Of a DNA stretch of 64,000 bases, positions 17,992 through 25,559 are shown piece after piece. The notes beneath the pieces were generated by a model. The model had not been told where the DNA came from. It was given only the letters and a program-made list of their open reading frames with translations, and did no database searches. A program made the position numbers and the translations under genes. How positions within the stretch are numbered: the first letter of the stretch is position 1; every line of letters starts with the position of its first letter. This stretch comes from Pseudomonas sp. NBRC 111124. Lineage in GTDB: Bacteria > Pseudomonadota > Gammaproteobacteria > Pseudomonadales > Pseudomonadaceae. The stretch spans positions 1-64,000 of the forward strand of contig NZ_BCBA01000016.1 in NCBI RefSeq assembly GCF_001320245.1, read 5' to 3'.

Positions 17992-19749
17992 ATGCCCTTT
18001 TCCTTTCGCGCCCTGCGGCTGGGGCTGATCACCCTGTCAATCGTGCTCGGCACCGTGCTCAGCGCCGGCTGGGCCATGCACAAGGCCAAACGTCAGGCAA
18101 TGGAAGACGACGCCCGTCGCGCCAGCCAGCAACTTGGGCTGTATGCCAACGGCCTGCACACCCTGATTGATCGCTACCGCGCCCTGCCCGCCGTGCTTGC
18201 GCTGGACCCGGAGCTGATCGAGGCCCTGCGCGGCCCGGTCAGTGAACAAACGCAACACGCGCTCAACCTCAAACTCGAACGCATCAACGGTGCCGCCAAC
18301 TCCTCGACGCTGGAGCTGCTCGATCGCACCGGGCTTGCCGTGGCTGCCAGCAATTGGCGCCTGCCGACCACCTACGTTGGCTCCAACTATGGCTTCCGCC
18401 CCTATTTCAAGCAGACCCGCAACCAAGGCAGTGGCCGCTTCTACGCGGTTGGCGTGACCAGCGGCGTGCCGGGCTACTTCCTGGCCAGTGCAGTCAGCGA
18501 TGAACAGGGACGCTTCCTCGGCGCGATGGTGGTCAAGCTGGAGTTCCCTGAGCTCGAACGCGAATGGCGCCAAGGCAGTGACATCCTGCTGGTCAGTGAC
18601 GCCCGCGGCATTACCTTCATCGCCAACCAGGAAGGCTGGCGCTACCGCGAGCTCAAGCCGCTCAGTGGTGCCGACCGCGCCGAGCTGGCCGAAACCCGCC
18701 AGTACGACAAGCAACCGCTGGTGCCGCTTGCTCATCAGGTACTGACTCGCTTTGCCAGCAACAGCCATCTGAGCCGCGTGCAGAGCCCCGACGGCAGCGC
18801 CGAATTCCTCTGGGAGAGCCTGCCGCTGGAAGGCGAAGGCTGGACTTTGCACCTGCTGCGCAAGCCACAGGTCGAAGCGGCTGGCCGCAATGCTGCACTG
18901 GGCGCCGCCGCCGTGTGGCTGAGCCTGGTGTTCGCCGCGCTGTTCGTCAGCCAGCGCCTGCGCCTGGCCCGCCTGCGCCAGCGCAGCCGCGAAGAGCTCA
19001 AGCGCCAGGTCGAGGAACGCACCCGCGAGCTGCGCACCGCCCAGGAAGGCTTGGTACAGTCGGCCAAGCTGGCCGCATTAGGGCAGATGTCCGCAGCCAT
19101 GGCCCACGAAATCAACCAGCCGCTGACCACCCAGCGCATGCAGCTGGAAACCTTGCGCCTGCTGCTCGACCACGGCCGCTATGACGATGCGCGCAAGGCA
19201 CTCGAGCCGCTGGAGCAGATGCTCACGCGCATGGCTGCGCTGACCAGCCACCTGAAAACCTTTGCCCGCAACAGCCCGGTCGGCCTGCGCGAACGCCTCG
19301 ACCTGGCCACGGTGGTCGACCAGGCGCTGCACCTGCTGGACACCCGCATACGCAGCGAGGAAGTCGAAGTGGCCCTGTACCTGGCCCGCCCGGCCTGGGT
19401 GCGGGGCGATGCGATCCGCCTCGAACAGGTATTGATCAACCTGCTGCGCAACGCCCTCGACGCCATGGCCGACAAACGCTACAAGCGCCTGGAAGTCCGC
19501 ATCGAACCGGACCACGAACAGTGGCGCCTGAGCGTACTTGATTCCGGTGGCGGCATTGCCGAAACGGACCTGGCCAAGGTCTTCGACCCGTTCTTCACCA
19601 CCAAACCGGTGGGCGAAGGCCTGGGGCTGGGCCTGGCGATTTCCTATGGCATCATCGTCGAAGCCGGCGGCCAGCTGCACGCCGAGAACCTGCCGGGCGG
19701 TGCCCGGCTGAGCCTGACCCTGCCCCGTGACCTGGAGCCTGTATGTTGA
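17992..19749 (+). CDS. dctB: C4-dicarboxylate sensor histidine kinase DctB
   Basis: A 585-residue membrane kinase. Residues 12-32 and about 298-320 are membrane segments enclosing a periplasmic double-PAS sensor with the YGFRPYFKQT word typical of DctB. A coiled coil (about 325-355) leads to the kinase core: His372 in MAHEINQPL is the phosphorylated residue, with N box NLLRNALDAM, G1 box DSGGGIAE and the FFTTKPVGEGLGLGL lid. Its stop overlaps dctD. It senses succinate, malate or fumarate and phosphorylates DctD. Confidence 0.9.
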   Translation: MPFSFRALRLGLITLSIVLGTVLSAGWAMHKAKRQAMEDDARRASQQLGLYANGLHTLIDRYRALPAVLALDPELIEALRGPVSEQTQHALNLKLERINGAANSSTLELLDRTGLAVAASNWRLPTTYVGSNYGFRPYFKQTRNQGSGRFYAVGVTSGVPGYFLASAVSDEQGRFLGAMVVKLEFPELEREWRQGSDILLVSDARGITFIANQEGWRYRELKPLSGADRAELAETRQYDKQPLVPLAHQVLTRFASNSHLSRVQSPDGSAEFLWESLPLEGEGWTLHLLRKPQVEAAGRNAALGAAAVWLSLVFAALFVSQRLRLARLRQRSREELKRQVEERTRELRTAQEGLVQSAKLAALGQMSAAMAHEINQPLTTQRMQLETLRLLLDHGRYDDARKALEPLEQMLTRMAALTSHLKTFARNSPVGLRERLDLATVVDQALHLLDTRIRSEEVEVALYLARPAWVRGDAIRLEQVLINLLRNALDAMADKRYKRLEVRIEPDHEQWRLSVLDSGGGIAETDLAKVFDPFFTTKPVGEGLGLGLAISYGIIVEAGGQLHAENLPGGARLSLTLPRDLEPVC

Positions 19750-21071
19750 ATTCGGTGATCGTCGTCGATGATGAAGCCAGCATCCGCACGGCCGTCGAGC
19801 AGTGGCTGAGCCTGTCGGGCTTCAGCGTGCAGCTGTTCGCCCGCGCCGAAGACTGCCTGGCCCAACTGCCCGCGCACTTTGCCGGGGTGATCATCAGCGA
19901 CGTCCGCATGCCGGGCATGGGTGGCCTGCAGCTGCTCGAACGCTTGCAGGTGGATGACCCGGACCTGCCGGTGATCCTGTTGACCGGCCATGGCGACGTA
20001 CCGATGGCGGTCGAAGCGATGCGCAACGGCGCCTACGACTTCCTCGAAAAGCCCTTCACCCCACAGCACCTGCTGGGCAGCCTGCGCCGCGCACTGGAGA
20101 AACGTCAGCTGGTCCTGGAAAACCGCCGCCTGCATGAACAAGCCGACCTCAAGACGCGCCTGGAAACGACCCTGTTGGGCATGTCGCAAGGCTTGCAGCA
20201 GCTACGTCGGCAGGTGCTGGACCTGGCCAGCCTGCCGGTCAATGTGCTGATCCGCGGCGAAACCGGCAGCGGCAAGGAACGCGTGGCGCGTTGCCTGCAC
20301 GACTTCGGCCCGCGTGCTGATAAACCGTTCGTCGCGCTCAACTGCGCAGCCATCCCCGAATCGCTGTTCGAAGCAGAATTGTTTGGTCACGAGAGCGGTG
20401 CATTCACCGGCGCCCAGGGCAAACGCATCGGCAAGCTGGAGTATGCCAACGGCGGCACCGTATTCCTCGACGAGATCGAGAGCATGCCGCTGGCCCAGCA
20501 GGCCAAGCTGTTGCGGGTAATCCAGGAGCAGAAGCTGGAGCGGCTGGGGGCCAACCAGAGCATCAGCGTCGACCTGCGGATTATTGCTGCCACCAAGCCC
20601 GATTTGCTCGAAGAAGCACGCGCCGGGCGGTTTCGCGAGGACCTGGCCTATCGCCTGAACGTGGCGGAACTGCGCCTCGCGCCGCTGCGTGAACGTCGTG
20701 AGGACATCCCGCTGCTGTTCGAGCATTTCGCCCGCGCGGCTGCCGAAAAGCTTGGGCGTGTGGCGCCGCCGTTGAGCAGTACGCAACTGGCGCAACTGCT
20801 GTCGCATGACTGGCCAGGCAATGTGCGTGAACTGGCCAATGCGGCAGAGCGGCATGCACTGGGGTTGGGCTCGCCGAACATCGAGGTGGCACCTGCAGGG
20901 CAGTCGCTGGGCGATCAGATGGAAGCGTTCGAGGCGCAGTGCCTGCGTGCAGCGTTGCGACAGCATGGGGGCGAGATCAAGGCGGTTATGGAAGCGCTGC
21001 AGCTGCCAAGACGCACGCTGAACGAGAAGATGCAGCGACACGGGTTGGTGCGGGAAGACTTTCTTCCATAA
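19743..21071 (+). CDS. dctD: Sigma-54-dependent response regulator DctD
   Basis: A 442-residue activator. The receiver domain (residues 1-120) has Asp53 in IISDVRMPGMGG as the phosphorylation site. The AAA+ domain has Walker A GETGSGKE near residue 172, the sigma-54 contact loop GAFTGA at 219-224 and GTVFLDEIESMP. A Fis-type helix-turn-helix ends the protein (IKAVMEALQLPRRTLNEKM). It overlaps dctB by 7 bases. Its expected target is a sigma-54 promoter for dicarboxylate uptake; one is found just downstream, in front of the kgtP-like gene. Confidence 0.93.
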   Translation: MLNSVIVVDDEASIRTAVEQWLSLSGFSVQLFARAEDCLAQLPAHFAGVIISDVRMPGMGGLQLLERLQVDDPDLPVILLTGHGDVPMAVEAMRNGAYDFLEKPFTPQHLLGSLRRALEKRQLVLENRRLHEQADLKTRLETTLLGMSQGLQQLRRQVLDLASLPVNVLIRGETGSGKERVARCLHDFGPRADKPFVALNCAAIPESLFEAELFGHESGAFTGAQGKRIGKLEYANGGTVFLDEIESMPLAQQAKLLRVIQEQKLERLGANQSISVDLRIIAATKPDLLEEARAGRFREDLAYRLNVAELRLAPLRERREDIPLLFEHFARAAAEKLGRVAPPLSSTQLAQLLSHDWPGNVRELANAAERHALGLGSPNIEVAPAGQSLGDQMEAFEAQCLRAALRQHGGEIKAVMEALQLPRRTLNEKMQRHGLVREDFLP

Positions 21072-21102
21072 GCGGTTTATCGCCTATGAGCCACCTCTAG
21101 TA

Positions 21103-21116
21103 AGCGGAAATCCGCT
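21103..21116. promoter_or_regulatory. Candidate DctD enhancer site
   Basis: AGCGGAAATCCGCT has 6-bp inverted arms around AA and contains GCGGAAATCCGC, which matches the inverted repeat recalled for rhizobial DctD sites. It lies about 110 bases upstream of a sigma-54 promoter, a normal enhancer distance. A weaker related word, GCGGTTTATCGCC, lies at 21072-21084. Confidence 0.6.
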
Positions 21117-21217
21117 CATTCAACCGTGGATAACGGCTGGGACTGCTTCCCACCCCGTTGCCGCCAAGCCAGGTCCCACCGGCCTCACGCCCCCATTTGG
21201 ATCGTCACGCACCCATT

Positions 21218-21233
21218 TGGCACACCTTCTGCA
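21218..21233 (+). promoter_or_regulatory. Sigma-54 (-24/-12) promoter of the kgtP-like gene
   Basis: TGGCACACCTTCTGCA has GG and GC separated as in the consensus TGGCAC-N5-TTGCA, with one mismatch. The start codon is 60 bases downstream. Confidence 0.75.
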
Positions 21234-21292
21234 AATGCCCTGGCAAGCTGCGCTTCGGCGCGCTCCACAAAAACAACGAGAAGGTATCCCTG

Positions 21293-22612
21293 ATGGATAA
21301 CGCCACCTCCCTGCCAGCCGGGGCGGCCGTCGCGCCCGCCGCTGAAAAAACCACCGCCAGCCGCCTCAAGTCGATCTTCAGTGGCTCCATCGGCAATATG
21401 GTCGAATGGTACGACTGGTACGTCTACGCTGCGTTCTCGCTGTACTTCGCCAAGGCCTTCTTCCCCGCTGGCGACTCCACCGCCCAACTGCTCAACACCG
21501 CCGCGATCTTCGCCGTGGGCTTCCTGATGCGCCCGATCGGTGGCTGGCTCATGGGCCTGTACGCCGACCGCAAGGGGCGCAAGGCCGCACTGATGGCTTC
21601 GGTACTGCTGATGTGCGCCGGCTCTCTGGTCATCGCCCTGACCCCAGGCTATGAAACGATCGGCGTCGCGGCGCCAATCCTGCTGGTCATCGCACGCCTG
21701 CTGCAGGGCCTGTCGGTGGGTGGTGAATACGGCACCTCGGCCACTTACCTGAGCGAGATGGCCAGCAAAGAGCGCCGTGGCTTTTTCTCCAGCTTCCAGT
21801 ACGTGACGCTGATCTCCGGCCAGCTTATTGCCTTGGCGGTACTGATCATCCTGCAACAGACCCTGACCACCGAGCAGCTGTATGCCTGGGGCTGGCGTGT
21901 ACCCTTCGTGATCGGCGCACTGTGCGCGGTGGTTGCCCTGTACCTGCGCCGCGGCATGGAAGAAACCGCCTCCTTCACCAAGAAGGAAAAGGCCAAGGAA
22001 AGCCTGATGCGCACCCTCATGCGCCACCCCAAAGAGCTGATGACCGTGGTCGGCCTGACCATGGGCGGCACCCTGGCCTTCTACACCTATACCACCTACA
22101 TGCAGAAGTACCTGGTCAACACGGTGGGCATGAGCATCAGCGATTCGACCACCATCTCGGCAGCCACGCTGTTTCTGTTCATGTGCTTGCAGCCGGTGAT
22201 CGGTGGTCTGTCCGACAAGATCGGCCGTCGTCCGATCCTGATCGCCTTCGGCGTACTCGGCACCCTGTTCACGGTGCCGATCCTCAGCACCCTGCACACC
22301 ATCCAGACCTGGTGGGGCGCGTTCTTCCTGATCATGGCGGCGCTGATCATCGTCAGCGGCTACACCTCGATCAACGCGGTGGTGAAGGCCGAGCTGTTCC
22401 CAACCGAAATCCGCGCCCTGGGCGTTGGCCTGCCATACGCACTGACCGTGTCGATCTTCGGCGGCACCGCTGAGTACGTGGCCCTTTGGTTCAAGAGCGT
22501 CGGCATGGAAAGCGGCTTCTACTGGTACGTCACGGCGTGCATCGCCTGCTCGCTGCTGGTGTATGCGACCATGAAGGACACCAAGCAGCATTCGCGAATC
22601 ACCACTGACTAA
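21293..22612 (+). CDS. kgtP: MFS alpha-ketoglutarate/dicarboxylate permease (KgtP-like)
   Basis: A 439-residue 12-segment symporter of the MFS metabolite:proton symporter group. The start region GSIGNMVEWYDWYVYAAFSLYF and the loop GLYADRKGRKAALM are typical of KgtP and close relatives. ATG 21293 follows GAGAAGG at 21278-21284; the frame is open to 21158 but that part is the regulatory region. The sigma-54 promoter and DctD-like site indicate induction by DctBD, so C4- or C5-dicarboxylates are the likely substrates. An AAAAACAA motif touches the ribosome site. Confidence 0.85.
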   Translation: MDNATSLPAGAAVAPAAEKTTASRLKSIFSGSIGNMVEWYDWYVYAAFSLYFAKAFFPAGDSTAQLLNTAAIFAVGFLMRPIGGWLMGLYADRKGRKAALMASVLLMCAGSLVIALTPGYETIGVAAPILLVIARLLQGLSVGGEYGTSATYLSEMASKERRGFFSSFQYVTLISGQLIALAVLIILQQTLTTEQLYAWGWRVPFVIGALCAVVALYLRRGMEETASFTKKEKAKESLMRTLMRHPKELMTVVGLTMGGTLAFYTYTTYMQKYLVNTVGMSISDSTTISAATLFLFMCLQPVIGGLSDKIGRRPILIAFGVLGTLFTVPILSTLHTIQTWWGAFFLIMAALIIVSGYTSINAVVKAELFPTEIRALGVGLPYALTVSIFGGTAEYVALWFKSVGMESGFYWYVTACIACSLLVYATMKDTKQHSRITTD

Positions 22613-22629
22613 ATGTAATTGCGTAACGA

Positions 22630-22663
22630 AAAAGGGCGCCCTCTCAAGGGCGCCCTTTTCGTT
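22630..22663. terminator. Bidirectional terminator between kgtP and the four-repeat membrane gene
   Basis: A perfect 13-bp stem AAAAGGGCGCCCT / AGGGCGCCCTTTT with a CTCA loop is flanked by A and T runs on both sides, so it can serve both convergent genes. Confidence 0.9.
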
Positions 22664-22683
22664 TGTTTTAAAAAAAACCGGGA

Positions 22684-23436
22684 TCAGGACATCTCCAACA
22701 CCTGACGCGGTTCTCGCTTCTGGTACCAGGTCGCCATCAGCACCAGCACCAGCAGCACGCCACCCAGCACCGCAGAAGAACCGATGGTGCCGAAGTCCAG
22801 CCCGCCCTTCTCGTGCGGCTTGGTCAGGACGTCGCCAAGGGTTGCGCCGAACGGACGGGTCAGCACGAAGGCCACCCAGAACAGCACCACGCCCGGGATG
22901 CGCGTCCAGTAGCGGGCCAACACCACCAGGGCGATGGCGCTGCCGACCAAAAGTGCGCCACCGGCGAAGCCCAGCCCCGAGTCATCCGCCAGGTAGTCAC
23001 CCAGCGCGGTACCCAGGGTGTTGGAGAACAGGATAGCGACCCAGTAGTAGATCTCACCGGTGCGGTTCTTGATGCGGGTGACGTCAAGCGGGTTGCCGCT
23101 CAAGCGCCAGACCAGGAAGGTCAGCAGCAGGATGCCGATGAGAATCGCCGAGCCCGCGGCATAGCCCAGGCCCAGGGTGCGATCCATGAAGTCCGACATG
23201 GTGGTGCCGGCCGTGCTCGTGGACAGGATCACCAGCCAATACAGCATCGGGTGATAGCGGCGCGAAAACAGCTGACCGAGCAACGTGACGAGGAACACGC
23301 TGATCAGCACCATCGAGCTGACCGCATAGCCAACGTTGAGGGTCATCGACAGCAGATCACCAGCTGTTTCGCCAAGGGTGGTGGCGCAGATCTTCATGAC
23401 CCAGAAGGCCAGAGTGATTTGCGGAAGTTTGTTCAT
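22684..23436 (-). CDS. COG4705-type membrane protein with four internal repeats
   Basis: This 250-residue protein has about eight membrane segments and four copies of one pattern, T-x-G-x-x-x-x-D followed by G-[LY]-G-[YF]-A-x-[GS]-S: residues 17-41, 72-96, 137-161 and a longer fourth at 192-221. The conserved Asp and Thr inside each repeat suggest a polar site within the membrane, as in small transporters. The family is recalled as COG4705 membrane-anchored proteins of unknown role. It diverges from the small repeat protein gene across a 354-base AT-rich gap. Confidence 0.75.
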   Translation of the reverse strand: MNKLPQITLAFWVMKICATTLGETAGDLLSMTLNVGYAVSSMVLISVFLVTLLGQLFSRRYHPMLYWLVILSTSTAGTTMSDFMDRTLGLGYAAGSAILIGILLLTFLVWRLSGNPLDVTRIKNRTGEIYYWVAILFSNTLGTALGDYLADDSGLGFAGGALLVGSAIALVVLARYWTRIPGVVLFWVAFVLTRPFGATLGDVLTKPHEKGGLDFGTIGSSAVLGGVLLVLVLMATWYQKREPRQVLEMS

Positions 23437-23790
23437 TGTTCACCGCTCCGGAATTAGGTGTGGGCGATGGTGCTGAGCAGCGCCTGAAAAATCGGTTGGC
23501 GATATATGAAAAAAGCGTCATACGCTGTTACAAATTAAGATTTTTCGTTCTTAACTCTCGATTAATCCCACTCCCTCACTCTGCAATCGCTGGCGAAGCA
23601 TTGCACTCGCCTTGTGTTTGAAACCCCCAAGTAGGTGGCAGCAGCACCCCTGATTAACTCCGCCTACGGTCATACACATCTACTTATTCGATCTTTAAAC
23701 CCAATTTTTTGCGCTTTTTAATCAAATTAATCGGCGTACTATCAAACCCATAGAAACAAACAACCTCTCGCCCTCAAAGGAGCAACGACC
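23437..23790. other. AT-rich divergent intergenic region
   Basis: No gene is seen in these 354 bases. They are clearly richer in A and T than the surroundings, especially 23495-23580 and 23680-23760. A hairpin GTAGGTGG/CCGCCTAC spans 23631-23667. The region must hold promoters for both flanking genes and, from its base composition, is a plausible MvaT/TurA target. No -35/-10 pair was firmly recognised. Confidence 0.5.
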
Positions 23791-24078
23791 ATGAAAAGCA
23801 AACTGATCCTTACCCTGGCCCTCTCGGTATTCGCTGCTGGCGCATTCGCCGAAGATGGTTTCGACCGCACCGACGCCCACAGCTTCGCCGCCGCACAGAC
23901 CCAATCGGCCAGCTACGCTGAAGACGGCTTCGACCACACTGGCGCACAACGCTTCGCTGAAGATGGTTTCGACCGCACGGGCGGCCAACGCTTTGCTGAA
24001 GACGGTTTCGATCACACCGGTGCCCAACGCTTCGCCGAAGACGGCTTCGACCGCACCAACGCTCACCGCCTCAGCTGA
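23791..24078 (+). CDS. Small exported protein made of 13-residue repeats
   Basis: Residues 1-20 are a signal peptide ending AFA. The mature 75 residues are five copies of AEDGFD[RH]T[GDN]A/G-x-R-F, the first followed by a spacer (AAAQTQSASY). The copies alternate FDRT, FDHT, FDRT, FDHT, FDRT. The Asp/Glu-rich repeats could bind metal or surfaces. Small Pseudomonas proteins annotated as phage infection protein have a similar signal-plus-short-repeat design, but I cannot show homology. The ribosome site AAAGGAG at 23777-23783 is strong. Function unknown. Confidence 0.75.
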   Translation: MKSKLILTLALSVFAAGAFAEDGFDRTDAHSFAAAQTQSASYAEDGFDHTGAQRFAEDGFDRTGGQRFAEDGFDHTGAQRFAEDGFDRTNAHRLS

Positions 24079-24096
24079 TCGCTGTTGCGCGCTACC

Positions 24097-24116
24097 AGCC
24101 CGGCCTTGGCCGGGCT
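24097..24116 (+). terminator. Hairpin after the repeat protein gene
   Basis: A 9-bp stem, AGCCCGGCC/GGCCGGGCT with TT between, ends the repeat-protein transcript. The following T run is short, so strength is uncertain. Confidence 0.6.
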
Positions 24117-24179
24117 TGATCATTTCCAGGCGGACCAAGGCTTGGCACACTAGGCGCCTCGCTCTCAGGATCTAGCCAG

Positions 24180-24785
24180 ATGTATTACTACGAACCCGCC
24201 AAAGGCCACGGCCTGCCCCACGACCCGTTCAACGCCATCGTCGGCCCGCGCCCGATCGGCTGGATCTCCTCGCAAAGCCAGGACGGCCAACTGAACCTCG
24301 CGCCGTACAGCTTCTTCAACGCCTTCAACTACATTCCACCGATCATCGGTTTCTGCAGCGTCGGGCGCAAAGATAGCCTGAACAACATAGAGCAGACCGG
24401 TGAATTCGTCTGGAACCTGGCTACCCGGCCACTGGCCGAGCAGATGAACCAGAGCTGCGCGGCCGTCGCCGCCGATGTCAACGAGTTCGAACTGAGCGGC
24501 CTGACAGCGGTGCCATCGAATATCGTCAAGGTGCCACGTGTGGGCGAAACACCGGTGGCCTTCGAATGCAAGGTGACCCAGATCGTCCAGCTCAAGCGTG
24601 CCGACCAGGAGCTGGTACCGAGCTGGCTGATCCTGGGTGAAGTGGTGGCAGTGCATATTGCCGAGCACCTGCTGAAGAACGGTATCTACGATACCGCTGC
24701 CGCCGAACCGATCCTGCGTGGCGGTGGCCCGGCGGACTACTTCGAATTGGGCAACCTGTTCAAGATGGCTCGCCCACAGGCCTGA
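24180..24785 (+). CDS. Flavin reductase family protein (FMN-binding split barrel)
   Basis: This 201-residue cytoplasmic protein begins MYYYEPAKGHGLPHDPFNAIVGPRPIGW and contains APYSFFNAFNYIPPIIGF and NNIEQTGEFVWNLATRPL, all typical of the flavin reductase-like group that binds FMN in a split-barrel fold. Members reduce flavin with NAD(P)H or act as isoflavone or nitro reductases; the substrate here cannot be read. It converges with the small gene at 24786, the two stops being adjacent with no gap. Confidence 0.88.
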   Translation: MYYYEPAKGHGLPHDPFNAIVGPRPIGWISSQSQDGQLNLAPYSFFNAFNYIPPIIGFCSVGRKDSLNNIEQTGEFVWNLATRPLAEQMNQSCAAVAADVNEFELSGLTAVPSNIVKVPRVGETPVAFECKVTQIVQLKRADQELVPSWLILGEVVAVHIAEHLLKNGIYDTAAAEPILRGGGPADYFELGNLFKMARPQA

Positions 24786-25019
24786 TCACCAGATCAGTTC
24801 GCCTTCCTCGCCCACGCCCTGCAGGCGTGCAAGTTCGGCGCAGGCGGCCTCATCGGCCGCCATGGCGCTTTTGAACACTTGCTCGTCGAGTACCTTGTGA
24901 AAGCGCGGTGCGCCGCCCATGCCCAGGGCCTTGACCGCGATGGCGGCGTTATAGCCACCGCCTTCCACCGGGACCATCGCCGAAACCGCTTCGAAATGCG
25001 GGAATTCTCTACGTGCCAT
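24786..25019 (-). CDS. Conserved small protein of unknown function
   Basis: A 77-residue soluble protein, MARREFPHFEAVSAMVPVEG onward, with a Gly-rich middle (VEGGGYNAAIAVKALGMGGAPRF) and an acidic C-terminal helix region (AADEAACAELARLQGVGEEGELIW). I do not recognise the family. The ATG at 25019 was chosen because the residues upstream in the longer frame (to 25196) are low-complexity shadow sequence. It is 44 bases from the end of the monooxygenase gene on the same strand, so they may be co-transcribed. Confidence 0.6.
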   Translation of the reverse strand: MARREFPHFEAVSAMVPVEGGGYNAAIAVKALGMGGAPRFHKVLDEQVFKSAMAADEAACAELARLQGVGEEGELIW

Positions 25020-25063
25020 GCTGCCATCCGCCTGTTGATCGAGGGGCGGCATTCTAACCGTGT

Positions 25064-25357
25064 TCAATCGAAGGTATGCAAGTCGAGACTGCTGACGACC
25101 TGCGCCTGTACCAGCTCGCCGAACACATTGAGGGTGGGCGAGGCGAAGTAGCCACTCATCGCCTGCTGATCCTGCCAGCTGCCGCTGAGCAGCCAAAGGT
25201 CGGTGTCGGCCTGGGAGCGCTGCACGGTGAAGCTGAGGCAGCCCGGGGTACGCAAGGACGGCTCCTGCAGGTCGCGCAGGCGGGCGCCTAGTTCAGCGGA
25301 TCGACCGCTGCTGGCACGGATGAAAGCCAGATGAGTGACCGGTTGTCGTTGGGTCAT
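25064..25357 (-). CDS. Antibiotic biosynthesis monooxygenase (ABM) / quinol monooxygenase-like protein
   Basis: A 97-residue protein with the ferredoxin-like ABM pattern: HLAFIRASSGRSAELGARL, then EPSLRTPGCLSFTVQRS and a C-terminal LVQAQVVSSLDLHTF strand. Such proteins (YgiN-like) act as dimers on quinols or as small dioxygen-dependent oxidases without metal. ATG 25357 follows AAGGAGATCGTGCA, a strong ribosome site. It diverges from an AraC regulator across 202 bases that contain a 17-bp perfect inverted repeat, so it is a likely target of that regulator. Confidence 0.8.
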   Translation of the reverse strand: MTQRQPVTHLAFIRASSGRSAELGARLRDLQEPSLRTPGCLSFTVQRSQADTDLWLLSGSWQDQQAMSGYFASPTLNVFGELVQAQVVSSLDLHTFD

Positions 25358-25448
25358 TGCACGATCTCCTTGAAGCAAGCGGGCGGAAAAACCAGGCTGC
25401 CAAGGTTAGGGGCTGGCGCGCGCGGCGCGTTAGGCCATTTCTGCTCAC

Positions 25449-25488
25449 CGATTGCCTGATCCTGCAGCGCGGCAGGATCAGGCAATCG
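25449..25488. promoter_or_regulatory. 17-bp perfect inverted repeat between divergent genes
   Basis: CGATTGCCTGATCCTGC (25449-25465) is repeated in inverse at 25472-25488 with only AGCGCG between. It lies 91 bases from the monooxygenase ATG and 71 bases before the AraC ATG. Two opposed AraC-type half sites controlling both genes is the likeliest reading. Confidence 0.65.
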
Positions 25489-25559
25489 ACGTGCAGCTTT
25501 CGACTAGCGCCCGTCATTGCCCAAACCTATGCTGCGTCGGTCAGCAGAGGAAAGCCATC

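Noticed and set aside
23850..24078. Possible CRISPR array because of regular repeats
   Set aside because: The repeats have no unique spacers and encode an in-frame repeat protein with signal peptide.
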